A DNA stretch of 64,000 nucleotides from Blasia pusilla. Lineage: Eukaryota > Marchantiophyta > Marchantiopsida > Blasiales. Position 1 is the first letter of the stretch, and every line of letters starts with the position of its first letter. A program made the position numbers and the translations under genes. The notes beneath the pieces were generated by a model, which searched no databases, was not told the origin of the DNA, and saw nothing but the letters and a program-made list of their open reading frames with translations. This document shows, in pieces, positions 1-10,699 of the stretch. Location: assembly GCA_050084515.1 (NCBI GenBank), contig CM114271.1, positions 38,130,001 to 38,194,000 of the forward strand, given 5' to 3'.

Positions 1-928
1 GCCCTCTCTGGCCCTCGGTCCGAACGTAACTCAGGATGTAAACTGAAACACCTGGCGCGTGTATGACCATACCTCTGACAATAGTCACACTGATAACCTC
101 CTGGTGCAGCACCATCTCCTCGTCCATGCTGAGGCACATGTCCATGACCCTAACGAGTGCAATCGCGCTGATGATGGGCTCCACCACATGACCAACAAGT
201 AATAGTAGGCGGTTGCTGTTGAGCCGCATATGAAGGCGAAGGTCTCTGTGGCACTGCCTCTCGGTATCCTCCCTGAGCTCGTGGGGCCACAATCGACCTA
301 TCTCGAAGTCCATGTTGCTGCACAGATAGTGCAGACAATCGTGACTCCTCTCGCCCAGAACCCATGGTGGCTATGCTCTCCTCCGCCATGTTGCACTCAA
401 TGTTCTCGGCGGTCCTGAAAACATCTCTCAACGTAGGGGAGGTGTTCAAAAGAAGTACCCCCTCCCGCACCCGTGTCCGCAGGGTCCGGTCCAGCATCGC
501 GTACCATGACTGGATAGCTTGAGCCTCTGTCACCCCCTAGTGACGTTGATCAATCGGCGCAAGCGAGTGTAAGCCTCAAGCAAACTCTCACCCGGGCGCC
601 TCTGGAAGTCGTGGATGCTCCGCAACTTCTCCGTTCGTACCCCTTGGTGGCTCGCCCTCAACTCAGCAAAGAACTCAACCACGGGGTTGAACCTGGGATG
701 AACCCGACTAGACGGTGCAACTGCTCCAGTGCGAGTGACCCGTCCTAAAATATCACTAGTGGAAGAGGAAGTAGCCTCTCTTGACTCCTCCTCTTCATTT
801 GGGAATGGCTCCGTCCATGACACATAGTGTGGGTCGTAGTAGATTCGCCATGCCTCAATCTCCAGGGCATATCTGTGGGAGAACTCATGGTAATTGTCCA
901 TGGGTGCCCCCTCTAAATGCTGGAACAT
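1..928 (-). pseudogene. Ty3/gypsy-like retrotransposon gag, broken, runs off left edge
   Basis: Reverse-strand reading gives a gag-like polypeptide. A capsid-type part (928 to 530) is followed by a nucleocapsid part (533 to 1). The nucleocapsid has two zinc knuckles. The first is CWSCGGAHHQRDC (CX2CX3HX4C) near 157-195. The second is CDYCQRYGHTRARC (CX2CX4HX4C) at 48-89, a perfect retroviral-type knuckle beyond the apparent end of the frame. Two lesions are visible: a frame change near 531 in a run of G residues, and an in-frame TAG at 150-152 just after knuckle one. Gag packages element RNA into cytoplasmic particles. Protease and pol would lie beyond position 1 and are not in the window. 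Assignment to Ty3/gypsy rather than Ty1/copia rests on the gag style and the paired knuckles and is inference. The copy is non-functional as it stands. Confidence 0.75.
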
Positions 929-1123
929 ACCATTCCATGGTGTAAACGAGTTGAACTCTCTAGAGTTCGTGGCATGCTATGAGTCGCACCAACTCCTAAA
1001 CTCTGCTATGAAATCGTGCCTTCTGCACCTGAAAACCTACGCGGTCTTCTACCCGATCGTCCATCTTGTACACCCAACTGGTAGGACCTCTCACAATGTG
1101 TGGAGATGTGCTCACAAACTCCT

Positions 1124-1351
1124 CTACATGCTCCCCCTCGTCTGAAGACGACACAAAAGGAGATCGAGGTGGTCTCTCACGTGGAGACCCTCGAAACCTC
1201 GCACCACTCCGGGTAAATCCTCAAGAGCTACTCTTAGGTCCATTACTTTGCCTCTCAAAATCCTAAAAGGACGTCGTGATCGCCCTTGTGCCCCTCTCAC
1301 ACAATCACTCTCAACCTCACGAGTAATCCCTCGATCACTCATCCCAAACAT
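1124..1351 (-). pseudogene. Possible N-terminal gag/leader fragment of the same retroelement
   Basis: A 75-codon reverse-strand frame rich in R, D and L lies directly upstream of the gag frame and in the same orientation. The interval 929-1123 between them has no continuous frame, so the two may be separated by frameshifts. No domain is recognised. It is assigned to the element only by position and orientation, and could equally be 5' leader sequence read by chance. Confidence 0.3.
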
Positions 1352-2400
1352 ACGGCATTCGATCTACACTCTCCATCCTTGAGATGTGGAACGTGCGGCA
1401 ACAAGCGGCGCGGTGCGGCACATTGACCAGGCTATCATCTCATCGACAAACTACCCTCAACTCCGGACATCCCACACAGGTCTATGTCCCCTAAACCACA
1501 TACATAAATGACGATCTCAGCATCCACACACCCAATATCCCCAAATAAACTACCCAAATCCCAGAATCCCTCACACGTGCAGGGTAAAGGATCAGAATGG
1601 GTAACCTAAACACATGTCGATATCGCTCCTCAAAAACTGCAAATCTCGACCCCAACTCGGTCGTGGAGACAACTCCTCCAATCAGCAAGTCATACTCCTC
1701 TCGTACTGACGCTGCTTAAAACTCTTTGATGGACAGTGCGATTCCAGCAGAACGGTGCGGCGTTGCAGGCGGCACAGAACGGTTACGAACGGCACGACCC
1801 TCGATGATGGGATGCAACACTCGTCGGCATACCCTCCTCAATCAACAATAAACCCACACTCTGCTCCACAATGACGATGCGGCTCCACGATCGAGACAGT
1901 GCGGTGCGGCCACGAGCGGCATGACGCGGCAATCGGCGGAGCGTTGTGGCTACGGGCGGCACGGCATGGTACTCGATCGTCGTCGAGCGGCTACCAATCA
2001 CAACATAGCATCATAAAATCAAAACTCAAACACCATAACCAGAGGTCATCTACCATCATTGGTTGATGACAAAACAGCGATGACGGTGGCGGCCAAACCA
2101 AAGTACGTGGTGGCGGTGCAAGTCAGAGAATCAACGATGGTCATGGAAGACCCTCCACTTCGTAATGGCGGCAATGGCAACCAAAGGGTGGACAACGGCC
2201 GAATGCAGCTCTAAGAAACGCTGGGCAACGGCAACGGCCGACGGTGGCCGTGGACGATGGACCGTTGATGGTTGACTGTTGATGGTGACGGTTGACCGTC
2301 GATGGTGAATATGATGGCGACGGCCGCCGCTGGCATGGCGGCTGGTTTAGGGTTTGAACAATTTAACCCTAAAAATTGCCTAGCAATGGCAGTTTTGCAA
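1352..2400. other. GC-rich low-complexity tract upstream of gag
   Basis: This stretch is rich in GCGGC/GTGCGGC words (1390-1430, 1740-1790, 1895-1990) and in GTTGAC/GATGG words (about 2250-2320), giving several short chance frames on both strands. By position it could be the 5' leader or LTR of the reverse-strand retroelement. I found no primer-binding site or LTR ends, so that is not established. No gene is seen. Confidence 0.4.
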
Positions 2401-3032
2401 GATTGACCATAACTTTTTACTTGCAACTCCAAATTGCACATTATTTATTGCACAACGTGCACAGCTTTACGATCTACAACAAAGTCAAAAAAATGTTTGG
2501 AATTGGAAATTCCAGTAAAAACTGACGGGGACTGTCATAAAGCCCAATGTCTCTTTATCCTACAAAAAATTCGGCACCGTTTCTGCGCTGATTTCTCCCA
2601 ACCAAAATGTAAAACGTGTAAAAATACAAATCAGCAAGCTACATAGTACTCCCAAGAGCACCGGAAGTTGGCAACTCGCCCCCATAATCAATCCCTATCA
2701 GAAATTGTTCAGCGCTTCCGCGTGCCACTCTTCCACACAAAAAATCGGCAAATGCAAAGAACAATCAAAGCAGCCCTTGCTCCGGTGAGCACCCCCATGA
2801 GCCGCTGAATGGGAAACATGGTCCCCAACATGCAAAAACAACAAGTTACTAGCGAGCTCCCCCATGAAGCTCTCTCATTCTCTCTTTGTAAAGTAAGATC
2901 CAATCTCTCTCTACACCATCTCACACCATAACTCTCAAAGGTGTGCATTCTCTCTCATGTCAAACCAAACCCACTCTCCTAATGAGAGGATTGGGTTACA
3001 CTCATAAGGCAAGGGACCATAGCTCCGCCGCC

Positions 3033-3797
3033 TCATGCCAAGAGGTTCAACAAAGAAAGAATGAGCTCTTAAGCTCTCTCTCTCTCTCCTTGAGGTATAC
3101 TCCTCCCCTCTCCCAAGCTCTCTCCATGGTAACATATTCTCCCAAGTCACATCCTTGGTTCTTGACCTGATGTAAGAGGTCAAGGGCCACTTACCAAAAA
3201 TAGAAAATCGATCATATACTCAAAATGGTACTTATCTAAAATAGTAAGTTCATCAATATGGCTCCAAATGAGCCGAAACGAAGGGGAAACCTGCTCTCTC
3301 AAGTTTTCCGAGGCCTCAACATGTCATTCTCGACCTACTGAGTGTGTCCTCCACTACTCACGAAGGCGATCTACTATATCTCATCGATCTATGCTAAAAG
3401 ACGTGACAGCTGCCTCGTGCCAAGAGGTTCAACAAAGAGAGAATGAGCTCTCAAGCTCTCTTTTAGATACCTCTTTGAGGTATACCCCTCCCCTCTCCCA
3501 AGCTCTCTCCATGGTAACCTATGCTCCCAAGTCACCTCCTTGGCTCTTGACTTGATGTAGGAGGTCAAGGGTCACTTCCCAAAAATAGAAATTTGACCAT
3601 ATACTCAAAATGGCACTTATCTAAAATAGTAAGTTTCTCAATATGGCTCCAAATGAGCCGAAACGAAGGGAGAACCTGCTCTCTTAGGTTTCTCGTCGCC
3701 TCAGGAAGTCATCCTCAACCCTCTGAGCCTGTCCTCCACTACTTGCAAAGGCGATCTACTAGATCTCAACGATCTATCCTAAAAGACATGACACCAT
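3033..3797 (+). repeat. Tandem duplication, two units of about 383 bp
   Basis: Unit A (about 3033-3412) and unit B (about 3415-3797) align over their whole length. AGAGGTTCAACAAAG occurs at 3041 and 3423, the CCAAATGAGCCGAAACGAAG block recurs, and GGCGATCTACTA occurs near 3365 and 3750. The offset is 382 to 385 bases, and divergence is moderate with small indels. The short frames in both units (with a shared QEVQQR-NEL string) contain no known domain, and the second breaks differently, so I do not call a gene. A TC-rich run sits in the middle of each unit. Confidence 0.85.
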
Positions 3798-3799
3798 TG

Positions 3800-4680
3800 A
3801 GCATGCAAAGATCTTTAAAATATTGGATCTATAAAATGACTATCATTAATGTCCAATTAGGGTGGAGGATCACAGAAGAAAACATTTTGGGGAATAGATT
3901 AGTTTGGAAGAGATTGTATATACTAAAATCAATTCTTATCATTTGGGTTTAAAAAACACTCTTCTAGAGTTCTAGAAAGTTATGCATAGGATTCTGGGAG
4001 GTTTGGAGTACGTGCAATCATGTTGACATTATCATATTTTGTTCCATGGTTGAGGAGCATGAACAATACCTAAAGAAGGATTTTTTAAAATTTGAATTAC
4101 ATGGTCCAAATGCTCATAAGATTAGATCGAGTATTCAACTCACACCATATACCTATAGGGATTATATGTCAGGTAGATTAAGATAGAGGCTTTTGCCTAT
4201 TCCTCGTATTTTAGATTTAGGTCTGAGCTTTCATAGGATTGGAAAACTTCAATTGACCATATTTCAAGGGATTTCGACCATTTAGATTTTGTAATCGCAA
4301 AATCTTTTATAGCTAGATATCATGAGGAGATGATGTTAGGTTAGCATGCTTGTATCTTCTTGTGTTTGTCGACAAGTTTAGGCCAAAAATATGTGTCAAC
4401 TTTAGTAGAGGGTTTGGATCGTGAGTCCTTGGATATGAAAAGGCACTTGATATGTAGTCATGATGTCCATAACAATGAAGAGGTTGTGTAGTACTTGCAT
4501 ACTAGCATCATGGTGAGCATAGTAAGTGGTATAGAGCAAGATCGGATCCTATGGAGAGTTTGGAAATTCAAGTGGGAGGGGACACGTAGTTTACGAGTGT
4601 AGGAGGATGGTAGCGTTAGAAAGGGCCTAATTACACAAGTATAGTTTGCAATGAAGAAATTTGAGGGAATGAGACCTATA
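3800..4680. other. AT-rich, no intact gene; probably degraded retroelement interior
   Basis: No frame above about 76 codons is present. The stretch lies immediately upstream, in the same orientation, of the integrase-like remnant, so it is probably decayed pol or gag of that element. I cannot identify a specific domain in it. Confidence 0.3.
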
Positions 4681-4682
4681 AT

Positions 4683-5110
4683 TTTCATAGTTGGCTATGT
4701 GGTATCTCATTAGTTGGCACACATCCTTGGAATTTCTTTCATTATACTTTTTGTTCTATGGGAGAGAGCCAAACTTACCTACAACTATTTGATGTAATGT
4801 TGTAGAGATGTTGAACCATGATGACGCTAATGTACTTGAGCGAGCATATTCTTTGAGAAAAGAGATTTTTTTGTAGAGTTATGCCTAGAGAAAATTTGGA
4901 AACTTAGATATTGGTCAATATGAGGATACATTGAGGTATATGACCATTGCTGGAGGATTTTATTATCCAGGGAGTAGGAGATTTCATCTTGGAGATTATG
5001 TATACTTATAACAAAAAAATGCTCGTGATGCTACATTTTATTGAAGGACACAAGTTTTTTCTTGTGCACAATGTATTACCTACAAGACTCCTCATGTTGA
5101 AAGGGTGAGA
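4683..5110 (+). pseudogene. Ty3/gypsy integrase C-terminal remnant
   Basis: Forward-strand reading across several frames gives short blocks typical of the end of Ty3/gypsy pol. HTS-L followed by YFLFYGR and then NLPTTI resembles the 'host-like gene after integrase core' segment. It is followed by LRYMTIAGGFYYPGSRRFHLG and DYVYL, matching the integrase tail that precedes the 'DYVYLQQ' stretch of plant gypsy elements. Stops and frameshifts break every block, so this is a fossil. The catalytic D,D,E core is not recognisable. Orientation is opposite to the gag at 1-1351, so it is a different insertion. The call rests on pattern recognition of short blocks. Confidence 0.5.
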
Positions 5111-5251
5111 CAATGTGATTTTGAAAGATCATGTGTGCAATTATGGTCTTCTTGTGTAAATATGGACATATGAGTTTAGCAATTTTACCTACATGATTAA
5201 GGTGTATATTGTATGGGTCTATGAGAGGTCTAGCAAGGGGTACAACCACCA

Positions 5252-5720
5252 TGTTGGATTTTCATATATACCACCATAGAGGGTGGTATATGTCAGGCTT
5301 GACTCCTCTCTTGATGCAATTCCCATAAGATTATGGGTGTGTCCCACATGTGTATAGAATAGTGGATTACCTAAGGTTAGATCCAATAAGTACTATCTTG
5401 AGTTAAGAGATCTAATAACTATTAAATATTGAGTTATATTCAATCTCATTGGGCCTACGAATAAATAGCTACATTTGGTACTCACATTAATTAGGAAAGC
5501 TTATTCTTAGATAGTTTCGTGAATAACTGAGTCTATAACGCCAATTCTAGGGGGGACCCTAGGAGCAAGTCATAATTGTGGATTAAAGGAGGAGAGACCT
5601 TGGTGTGACCCACCAAAATGAGAATCTATACTAGCTAGTCATGAGACTAGTAAGGGCGGAGGAATTGATTGGACAATTAATGCTAGTTGAGACAGATATG
5701 CTCCTTGAGACTAACCTTAA
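5252..5720 (+). repeat. Possible 3' LTR of the gypsy remnant, with small hairpin
   Basis: The sequence after the integrase tail begins with TGTTGG, a common LTR start, preceded by a purine-rich AGCAAGGGGTA. A hairpin with 10-bp arms ATATACCACC / GGTGGTATAT and a 6-nt loop lies at 5266-5291. No matching second LTR or clear CA end was found, so the right boundary is arbitrary. Confidence 0.25.
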
Positions 5721-6290
5721 GTGTCAAAGGGTGTTTCCCATATCCACTCACGGGGATAAGGAAAAGACAAGAAAGGTGTGATTTTGGTATATATGTGTAA
5801 GTGTATTTTTTCGTTATAAAATTTTCCGTTGTTGGGAAGATTGATGATGTTTCTTATGTGAATGTGAATAGCGATGTAGGTTGTGTAATGACATCTATGC
5901 ACAACAAGTAAAATATTGACGAAAAATAATTAATTATGTAGGGAATATCGATGAGAATTTCAAAACTATCTCTAAAATGATCTTAGACATTTCTTAGAGA
6001 TTCATTTAACACGTGCACAAACACATTAAGCCGTCTACTATATATTAGCCCATCTTGTACAAGGCATTGTAAGAAATGGATATCCTTAGAGCAAAGATCT
6101 TAAAAAATTTGACATGACGTATGAAAGGTCACGCACGCCTTCATACAAATATAATTAAAAGAAGACAGGATTTGAAGAAACCCTCCTCAGGTGTTGACAC
6201 ATGTACTTTGTGGGTTCCTATAATATCGACACATCTCATTTTGAGAGAAATATTTAATTTAAAAAAAATAAAAAATTTAAGTATCATGAG
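5720..6290. other. AT-rich intergenic, nothing recognised
   Basis: Only chance frames of about 60 codons, A/T runs and no repeat structure that I can see. Confidence 0.5.
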
Positions 6291-6293
6291 TCA

Positions 6294-6697
6294 TATAACC
6301 ACCAATATCTAGGGAGATAGCCCTAAGACAACCCTACTAGGGGGAAGAAAAACAACTAACATCTCCAAGGTATCCTTTAAGTGTGACACATGTAATTAAC
6401 TAGTCCCATTCAGGGTTCGGGGAGTTTTTTCGCGGGACGCGGTCCATCGCCGGAATGTCCAATCGGAAACGGTAATTCCGGATTTTGAACCGGTTTTCAG
6501 ATACGAAATACAAAGGACCTACTCGAATTCGTAGGCAACTTTTAAATCAATCGGAAATTCCCAAATTTAACCGGCTAGCAATACTAGTAACCCTGGATCT
6601 CGCCAATCATTGGTCCCATTTAACAATTATAGAGAAAGGGATGAAAAGTAGTGCTTTTCGTTAACACGGCCGACTAGTCTCCTATAACCACCAATAT
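6294..6697 (+). repeat. 15-bp direct repeat bracketing the MITE region
   Basis: TATAACCACCAATAT occurs at 6294-6308 and again at 6683-6697. Each copy is followed within about 25 bases by ACAACCCTA. The two copies bracket the MITE at 6411-6612 at a distance and are not its target duplication. They may mark an older local duplication. Confidence 0.6.
6411..6612 (+). mobile_element. 202-bp hAT MITE with exact 8-bp target duplication
   Basis: The element starts CAGGGTTCGGGGAGTTTTTT and ends ...GCCAATCATTG. GTCCCATT is present immediately on both sides (6403-6410 and 6613-6620), an exact 8-bp target-site duplication as made by hAT transposases. The right end read inward is CAATGATTGGC. Both ends fit the loose hAT terminal pattern (C/T)A(A/G)NG. 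The same asymmetric ends occur on the autonomous-sized hAT at 27677-32556 and on a second MITE at 46507-46881. The interior is rich in CCGG/CCGGTTTT words, probably subterminal transposase-binding repeats (inference). There is no coding capacity. Confidence 0.85.
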
Positions 6698-6729
6698 GTA
6701 TGGGACCCCGGAGACAACCCTATTAAAAA

Positions 6730-7080
6730 TAAATTAAAATTTTGAGGACTCCCGTCTTCCGGCTCCACGGCTTCGGACCGTAGACGGAATGCGGATCCGC
6801 GTGTAGCCCTGAAATCTCCTGCCTGTGAATGGTGGGGGCGGAGGAGTACGGGAGCCATCGCTGTCCACCGTCGTGCTTTGGCGGGCCCGGAGCCAGTCAC
6901 CGTCTTCGTAGGGGCGCGCCAAATGGACAGTGCATGCTTGAGATGATCGTCCCTCACGCTGACAGGACACGTGGTGACATACCAGGTAAGTGCGTATCTT
7001 GACCGCACGACGGAACTCCACACCGTCCGATGCCCACAGCAGCAGCCGCTGGCTCCGCCTCCCTGGGAGAGTTTCGTTCT
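6730..7080. other. Short GC-rich island, no gene recognised
   Basis: A GC-rich patch in AT-rich surroundings. It carries overlapping reverse-strand frames of 95-113 codons (6682-7023) with no recognisable domain, and an AG/GTAAGT-like splice donor (CAGGTAAG) near 6984 on the forward strand. It may be an exon remnant or upstream region of the repeat-structured locus that begins near 7250, but nothing decides this. Confidence 0.3.
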
Positions 7081-7249
7081 CCTTTTGCTATTCTAATAAT
7101 ATAAATAAAATAAAATAAAGATTCGGCATTTAAACAGGTATCGGAATATTAAACTGCGCCGCGAAATATTCGAATCGATCTTTCTTCCGGTCGCTTAAGG
7201 TCGACCTTTTCCGCTGATGTAAGAGTTTAGGTTCATTGGCCTTTCATTG

Positions 7250-8650
7250 ATGTAAACGTTTAGATTCATTGGGCCCCCGAAGTGCGTCGAACTCACTTCT
7301 GTTTTTAGGGGTAGGGAGCGGGAGCAGACGGATGAGGGAGAGCATCCATTCGAGCACGGCGATGGCGGCTTCGATCAGGGTCCGCGGCTTGACTTCTCTC
7401 TGAGGGCATCTCCGGATTGATTTGGTTCCCGAGTGAGACGGATGGGGTGGTGCGTGTTAGAGAAACGAAGAGGGAATCGAGGTGAGGAGGTGGTGATGCT
7501 CGGGCATGTATGTAAATGTCAGAATCAGAAAGAAGACGGTGCTTCCAGATCTTCAAGCAATCTTCGGCCGGTGTTTGCTGTCTGCCGAAACGGCCGATGT
7601 CTGAAGACGGAGTCATAGCACATCTACCGACCAAAGATTGCGTGGTGACCTGGGCGCATCGTTTTGCCATTTTACCGTCAGTTGAAGACCTTCATCGGCC
7701 AAGGAAGGGTGAATGGAGCAACACTGGGAGCCAAGTTGATTTTGTATGTGGGAGTAGCAGGGACGATGCATGACTCGTTGTGGAGTCGAATTTGTAGTCA
7801 TCTCATAGGAACGTTAGAACCTGTGTTTTCCTTACTTCATAAAGTTGCCGTTGCTACAGCAAGTGTCTCAGGACAGAGTCACACCATGTCCATAGACCAA
7901 AGAATAAGTGACCATCGGGACGCATCGTGTTGGATGTATTTTCTACTGAAAATCTTGATCTGTCAAGAAAGGATGCATAGAACAATCCTCGGAGCTAAGT
8001 CTATTAGCAAAAGAAGCTAGTGAGCAGCTCGGACGATACATGAGTGCTTCTGTAGTTGTGTTTGAAGTCGTCTCCCATGAATCCATATTGGGGTTTCATC
8101 TTTCGAAATAACTGTTAAGGCCGTTCCAAATATCTGCGGACAGCTTCTTGCCACATCCAAGGATCGAAGGTTGTGCGGCAATCCGTCATTTAGTGTGTAC
8201 TCAAATCTTTCATTAGTCAAGAAGGGTTGAATGGAGCGATCGGGAACCTATAATTCACGTCTCCATTACTTCATTGTGCTGTAAAGCCATGTGCAACGGC
8301 CAATGTCTTACGAAAGCGTAAAGCCTCGTCCACCGACCAAAGATTGCGTAACTATAACTATCTGTCCTCACCTGAAAGCTTTCATCAGTCAAGAAAGGAT
8401 GAAAGGAGTAACCTTGAGTCATGTAGATTCATGAAAGAAGCTGTTGAGCAGCGCATTTAGTGTCTGCGAAGTCGGGTTTGGCTGCCCAACAGCTTCTTTC
8501 ATGACTGCTTCTGTAACCGAACTTCTAGCCATCTCACAAAAACCTTACGATTTAGGTTTACATTACTTCACAGATTTTCGCATACAGATGCAGCGGAGAA
8601 CATATGCCGCATCCATTGACCAGAGATCTAAGGCAAACAAGCTTTATCTG
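7250..8650 (+). ncRNA. Repeat-structured locus, copy 1 (candidate non-coding transcript)
   Basis: Homologous end to end with 32865-33960. Shared landmarks include GCACGGCGATGGCGG (near 7357 and 32946), CTGCCGAAACGGC (near 7579 and 33189), GATTGCGTGG followed by TGGGCGCAT, and AATTTGTAGTCATCTCAT (near 7789 and 33391). Internally it is a degenerate tandem array with unit anchors (CCAAAG-type) at about 7631, 7897, 8157, 8337 and 8620. Each unit also carries a TCAAGAAAGGATGAA-type motif and GAAGCTGTTGAGCAGC or ATGAGTGCTTCTGTAG motifs. Frames in the array are interrupted at different places in different units and copies, so coding is unlikely. The strand is chosen because the shared ATG/GGTGAG-like landmark of copy 2 reads forward. 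No RNA family is recognised. Confidence 0.5.
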
Positions 8651-8677
8651 CCATCACTACAACCCTTACTCGTCGTG

Positions 8678-9131
8678 GCCATGCATTTGTACCAGCCGAG
8701 GTCGCCAGGACCCGGCCCCAGGGCAATGAACGGGAAGATCCGTTCATTGCCCTACGGCCGGTTAAAATCAGGAATTCCGAAAAACTGGCCGGGTTTGTTA
8801 GGGGGTTTCTTTGTAAAAGTATCAGAAAAACCGGTTGGAAATCTGAATTTTCCGATCTGGGTTATGAAACACAGGCAATGTGGGGGTATTCGTGAAAAGC
8901 CTCTCGGGACTATGGTTCCGAATTTTGGTCGGATAGGATTTATGGGACTTGAAAAAGATTTGCGTCGTGAGAACACAGGGCGCAAGTCTATATGACCTTG
9001 TTACCATCCGACGAGAAGAAAATAATCCTTTTCTTGTTGTTGCTATGCTGCGACCGCAGCGACTCCAATTGCGATTGGGTAGGGAGCCGGCCACATGGGA
9101 TCGGGTCCTTGGTTATCGCCATGCATTTGTA
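8678..9131. repeat. CCGG-rich segment bracketed by a 14-bp direct repeat
   Basis: GCCATGCATTTGTA occurs at 8678-8691 and 9118-9131. Just inside lie inverted matches (CCAGGACCCGGCCCC on the left; CCAAGGACCCGATCCC read on the reverse strand at the right). The interior has ACCGGTT/GGCCGG words like the subterminal regions of the hAT family in this window. Overlapping chance frames on both strands (8444-9416) carry no known domain. It may be a decayed non-autonomous element, but no canonical target duplication adjoins the inverted ends. Confidence 0.4.
8712..8761. repeat. Strong hairpin with hAT-like end sequence
   Basis: Perfect 14-bp arms AGGGCAATGAACGG (8720-8733) and CCGTTCATTGCCCT (8740-8753) flank a 6-nt loop. 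After a 2-base mismatch the stem extends to CCGGCC / GGCCGG (8712-8717 and 8756-8761). The arm sequence CCGTTCATTG is identical to the right terminus of the hAT at 32547-32556. Confidence 0.85.
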
Positions 9132-10690
9132 TGTGGACAAGTTTCCCGATTTTTCTTCCCTTGTCGATGTATGCACTTTCTTAGGGTTCGATCCCATGGA
9201 CATGTGTACATGGACAGGTGTACAGACCTTGGCAACCCTCATTTACGTGACAAAATGCACATGTCTCTAGTAACTACTTTTGGTCATAACCAAGTCAAGG
9301 TCTTGAGGATGATGGGCGCAAAAAAATTGGCGCCAGTTCATGGTGTGCATGGGATCTGCCCCTTGATAGGATTGTTCCATGGGCTTGACGCTCTCGGGGT
9401 GCTCTTGTACTTGTGATATGGGATCCGGGCCCTACGCGCATCAAGTATCCATGGACATTTGTCTATGTCCATTGAAATGAAGTGAAATAGCAGTGAATGG
9501 GGCTCATCTCCACGCCAAAGGAATCCTCCAAACTCATTTGAAGTGTGACCAATTGGCTTCATAGGCGATGAAGGATTGGGAATGCCTAAATTTGGAAAAT
9601 TTCTTTTTCGGGTAGAAAGAATGGATGAATTGAAAGGTATATATAAAGATGAATTGAAAGGTAGATGATGCATTGCAAAGACCTCTCTTTTAACACTTTT
9701 GCATTTTCGACCAATAAGATCATCCACATTCTAGGCTCATACAAATGTTCAAATAAATTGTGAGTGACATTGAATTCTTTGGAAGCTAATTATGGGAAAT
9801 TATTCAAACTCGCGGGCAAACGCTAGTAATATTTATTGCCCTTCACCATGTTAGCACACTAAGACCATGGAAAAAACATCTTTGAACTAAGATAAATCCC
9901 CCCAATAACAAAAATGAATAGACCAAAGTGTGTGTTCGAAATGAGAGATTGCGCACATCCATTGTTGACTAAGAAGCATTATGCATGTCCTTCGCCATTC
10001 AATGCTAGTGTAATGGTGAAAAAATCGTACCTTTAGCCCTCCTCCTGTTAGCAGCACTTGGTTAAATAGTCTTTTGGTTAAATAGTCTTGTACACGTGTC
10101 AACACGGGAAGGCTTAAAAAGAGCCTACGTGTCGACACCAGAGGAAGGGTTCCCAAACCCCGTCCTCTTTCAATAATATAGATGAAATTGGCATTATTTA
10201 TTTGCTTAGGTGCTCAATGCCTTCTAAGCTTATACGAAGGTTCCAACATATGCCTTTCAATTCATCCATACTTTATATACACCCTAAAACCATGAATTCT
10301 ATCTTTATGTATATGAAAGGATTACGTCCCAAAGGCGACCCATATATGATCAACACGTGGTGTCAAACATGCCCTACTATACATAATTTTGAAATTGTAA
10401 ATTTCTATTGCATGCAAGAGTTTATTATATACATTTTTATTATATGTTGTGCATCATATGGGTACCTTATTATTTATTTTTAATTTTCAAATGCTATTGG
10501 GAAGAAAATTTCAATTATTTTCTGGAAAAAATTTGATCATAATGAGTGATTTTCTTTTCTTAAGTGATAGATGGGGATTGGAAAAAGAAATCATATCTTC
10601 TTTTTACCCCATTTCATAAAGAAAAAAAATTATGATTTGAAAAGAAAGTTAGAGGTGCATTATTAAAGAAAATTTTCTTCACTATTCTTA
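9132..10690. other. AT-rich intergenic with small duplications, no gene recognised
   Basis: Only short chance frames are present. GATGAATTGAAAGGTA is duplicated at about 9624 and 9651, and the reverse complement of this word recurs near 10250 (CCTTTCAATTCATCCATAC), giving a loose inverted arrangement about 600 bp apart. GGTTAAATAGTCTT is duplicated near 10062 and 10077. Several ATGGACATG-type words occur near 9195-9210 and 9452-9475. Confidence 0.4.
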
Positions 10691-10699
10691 GTCATTTGT

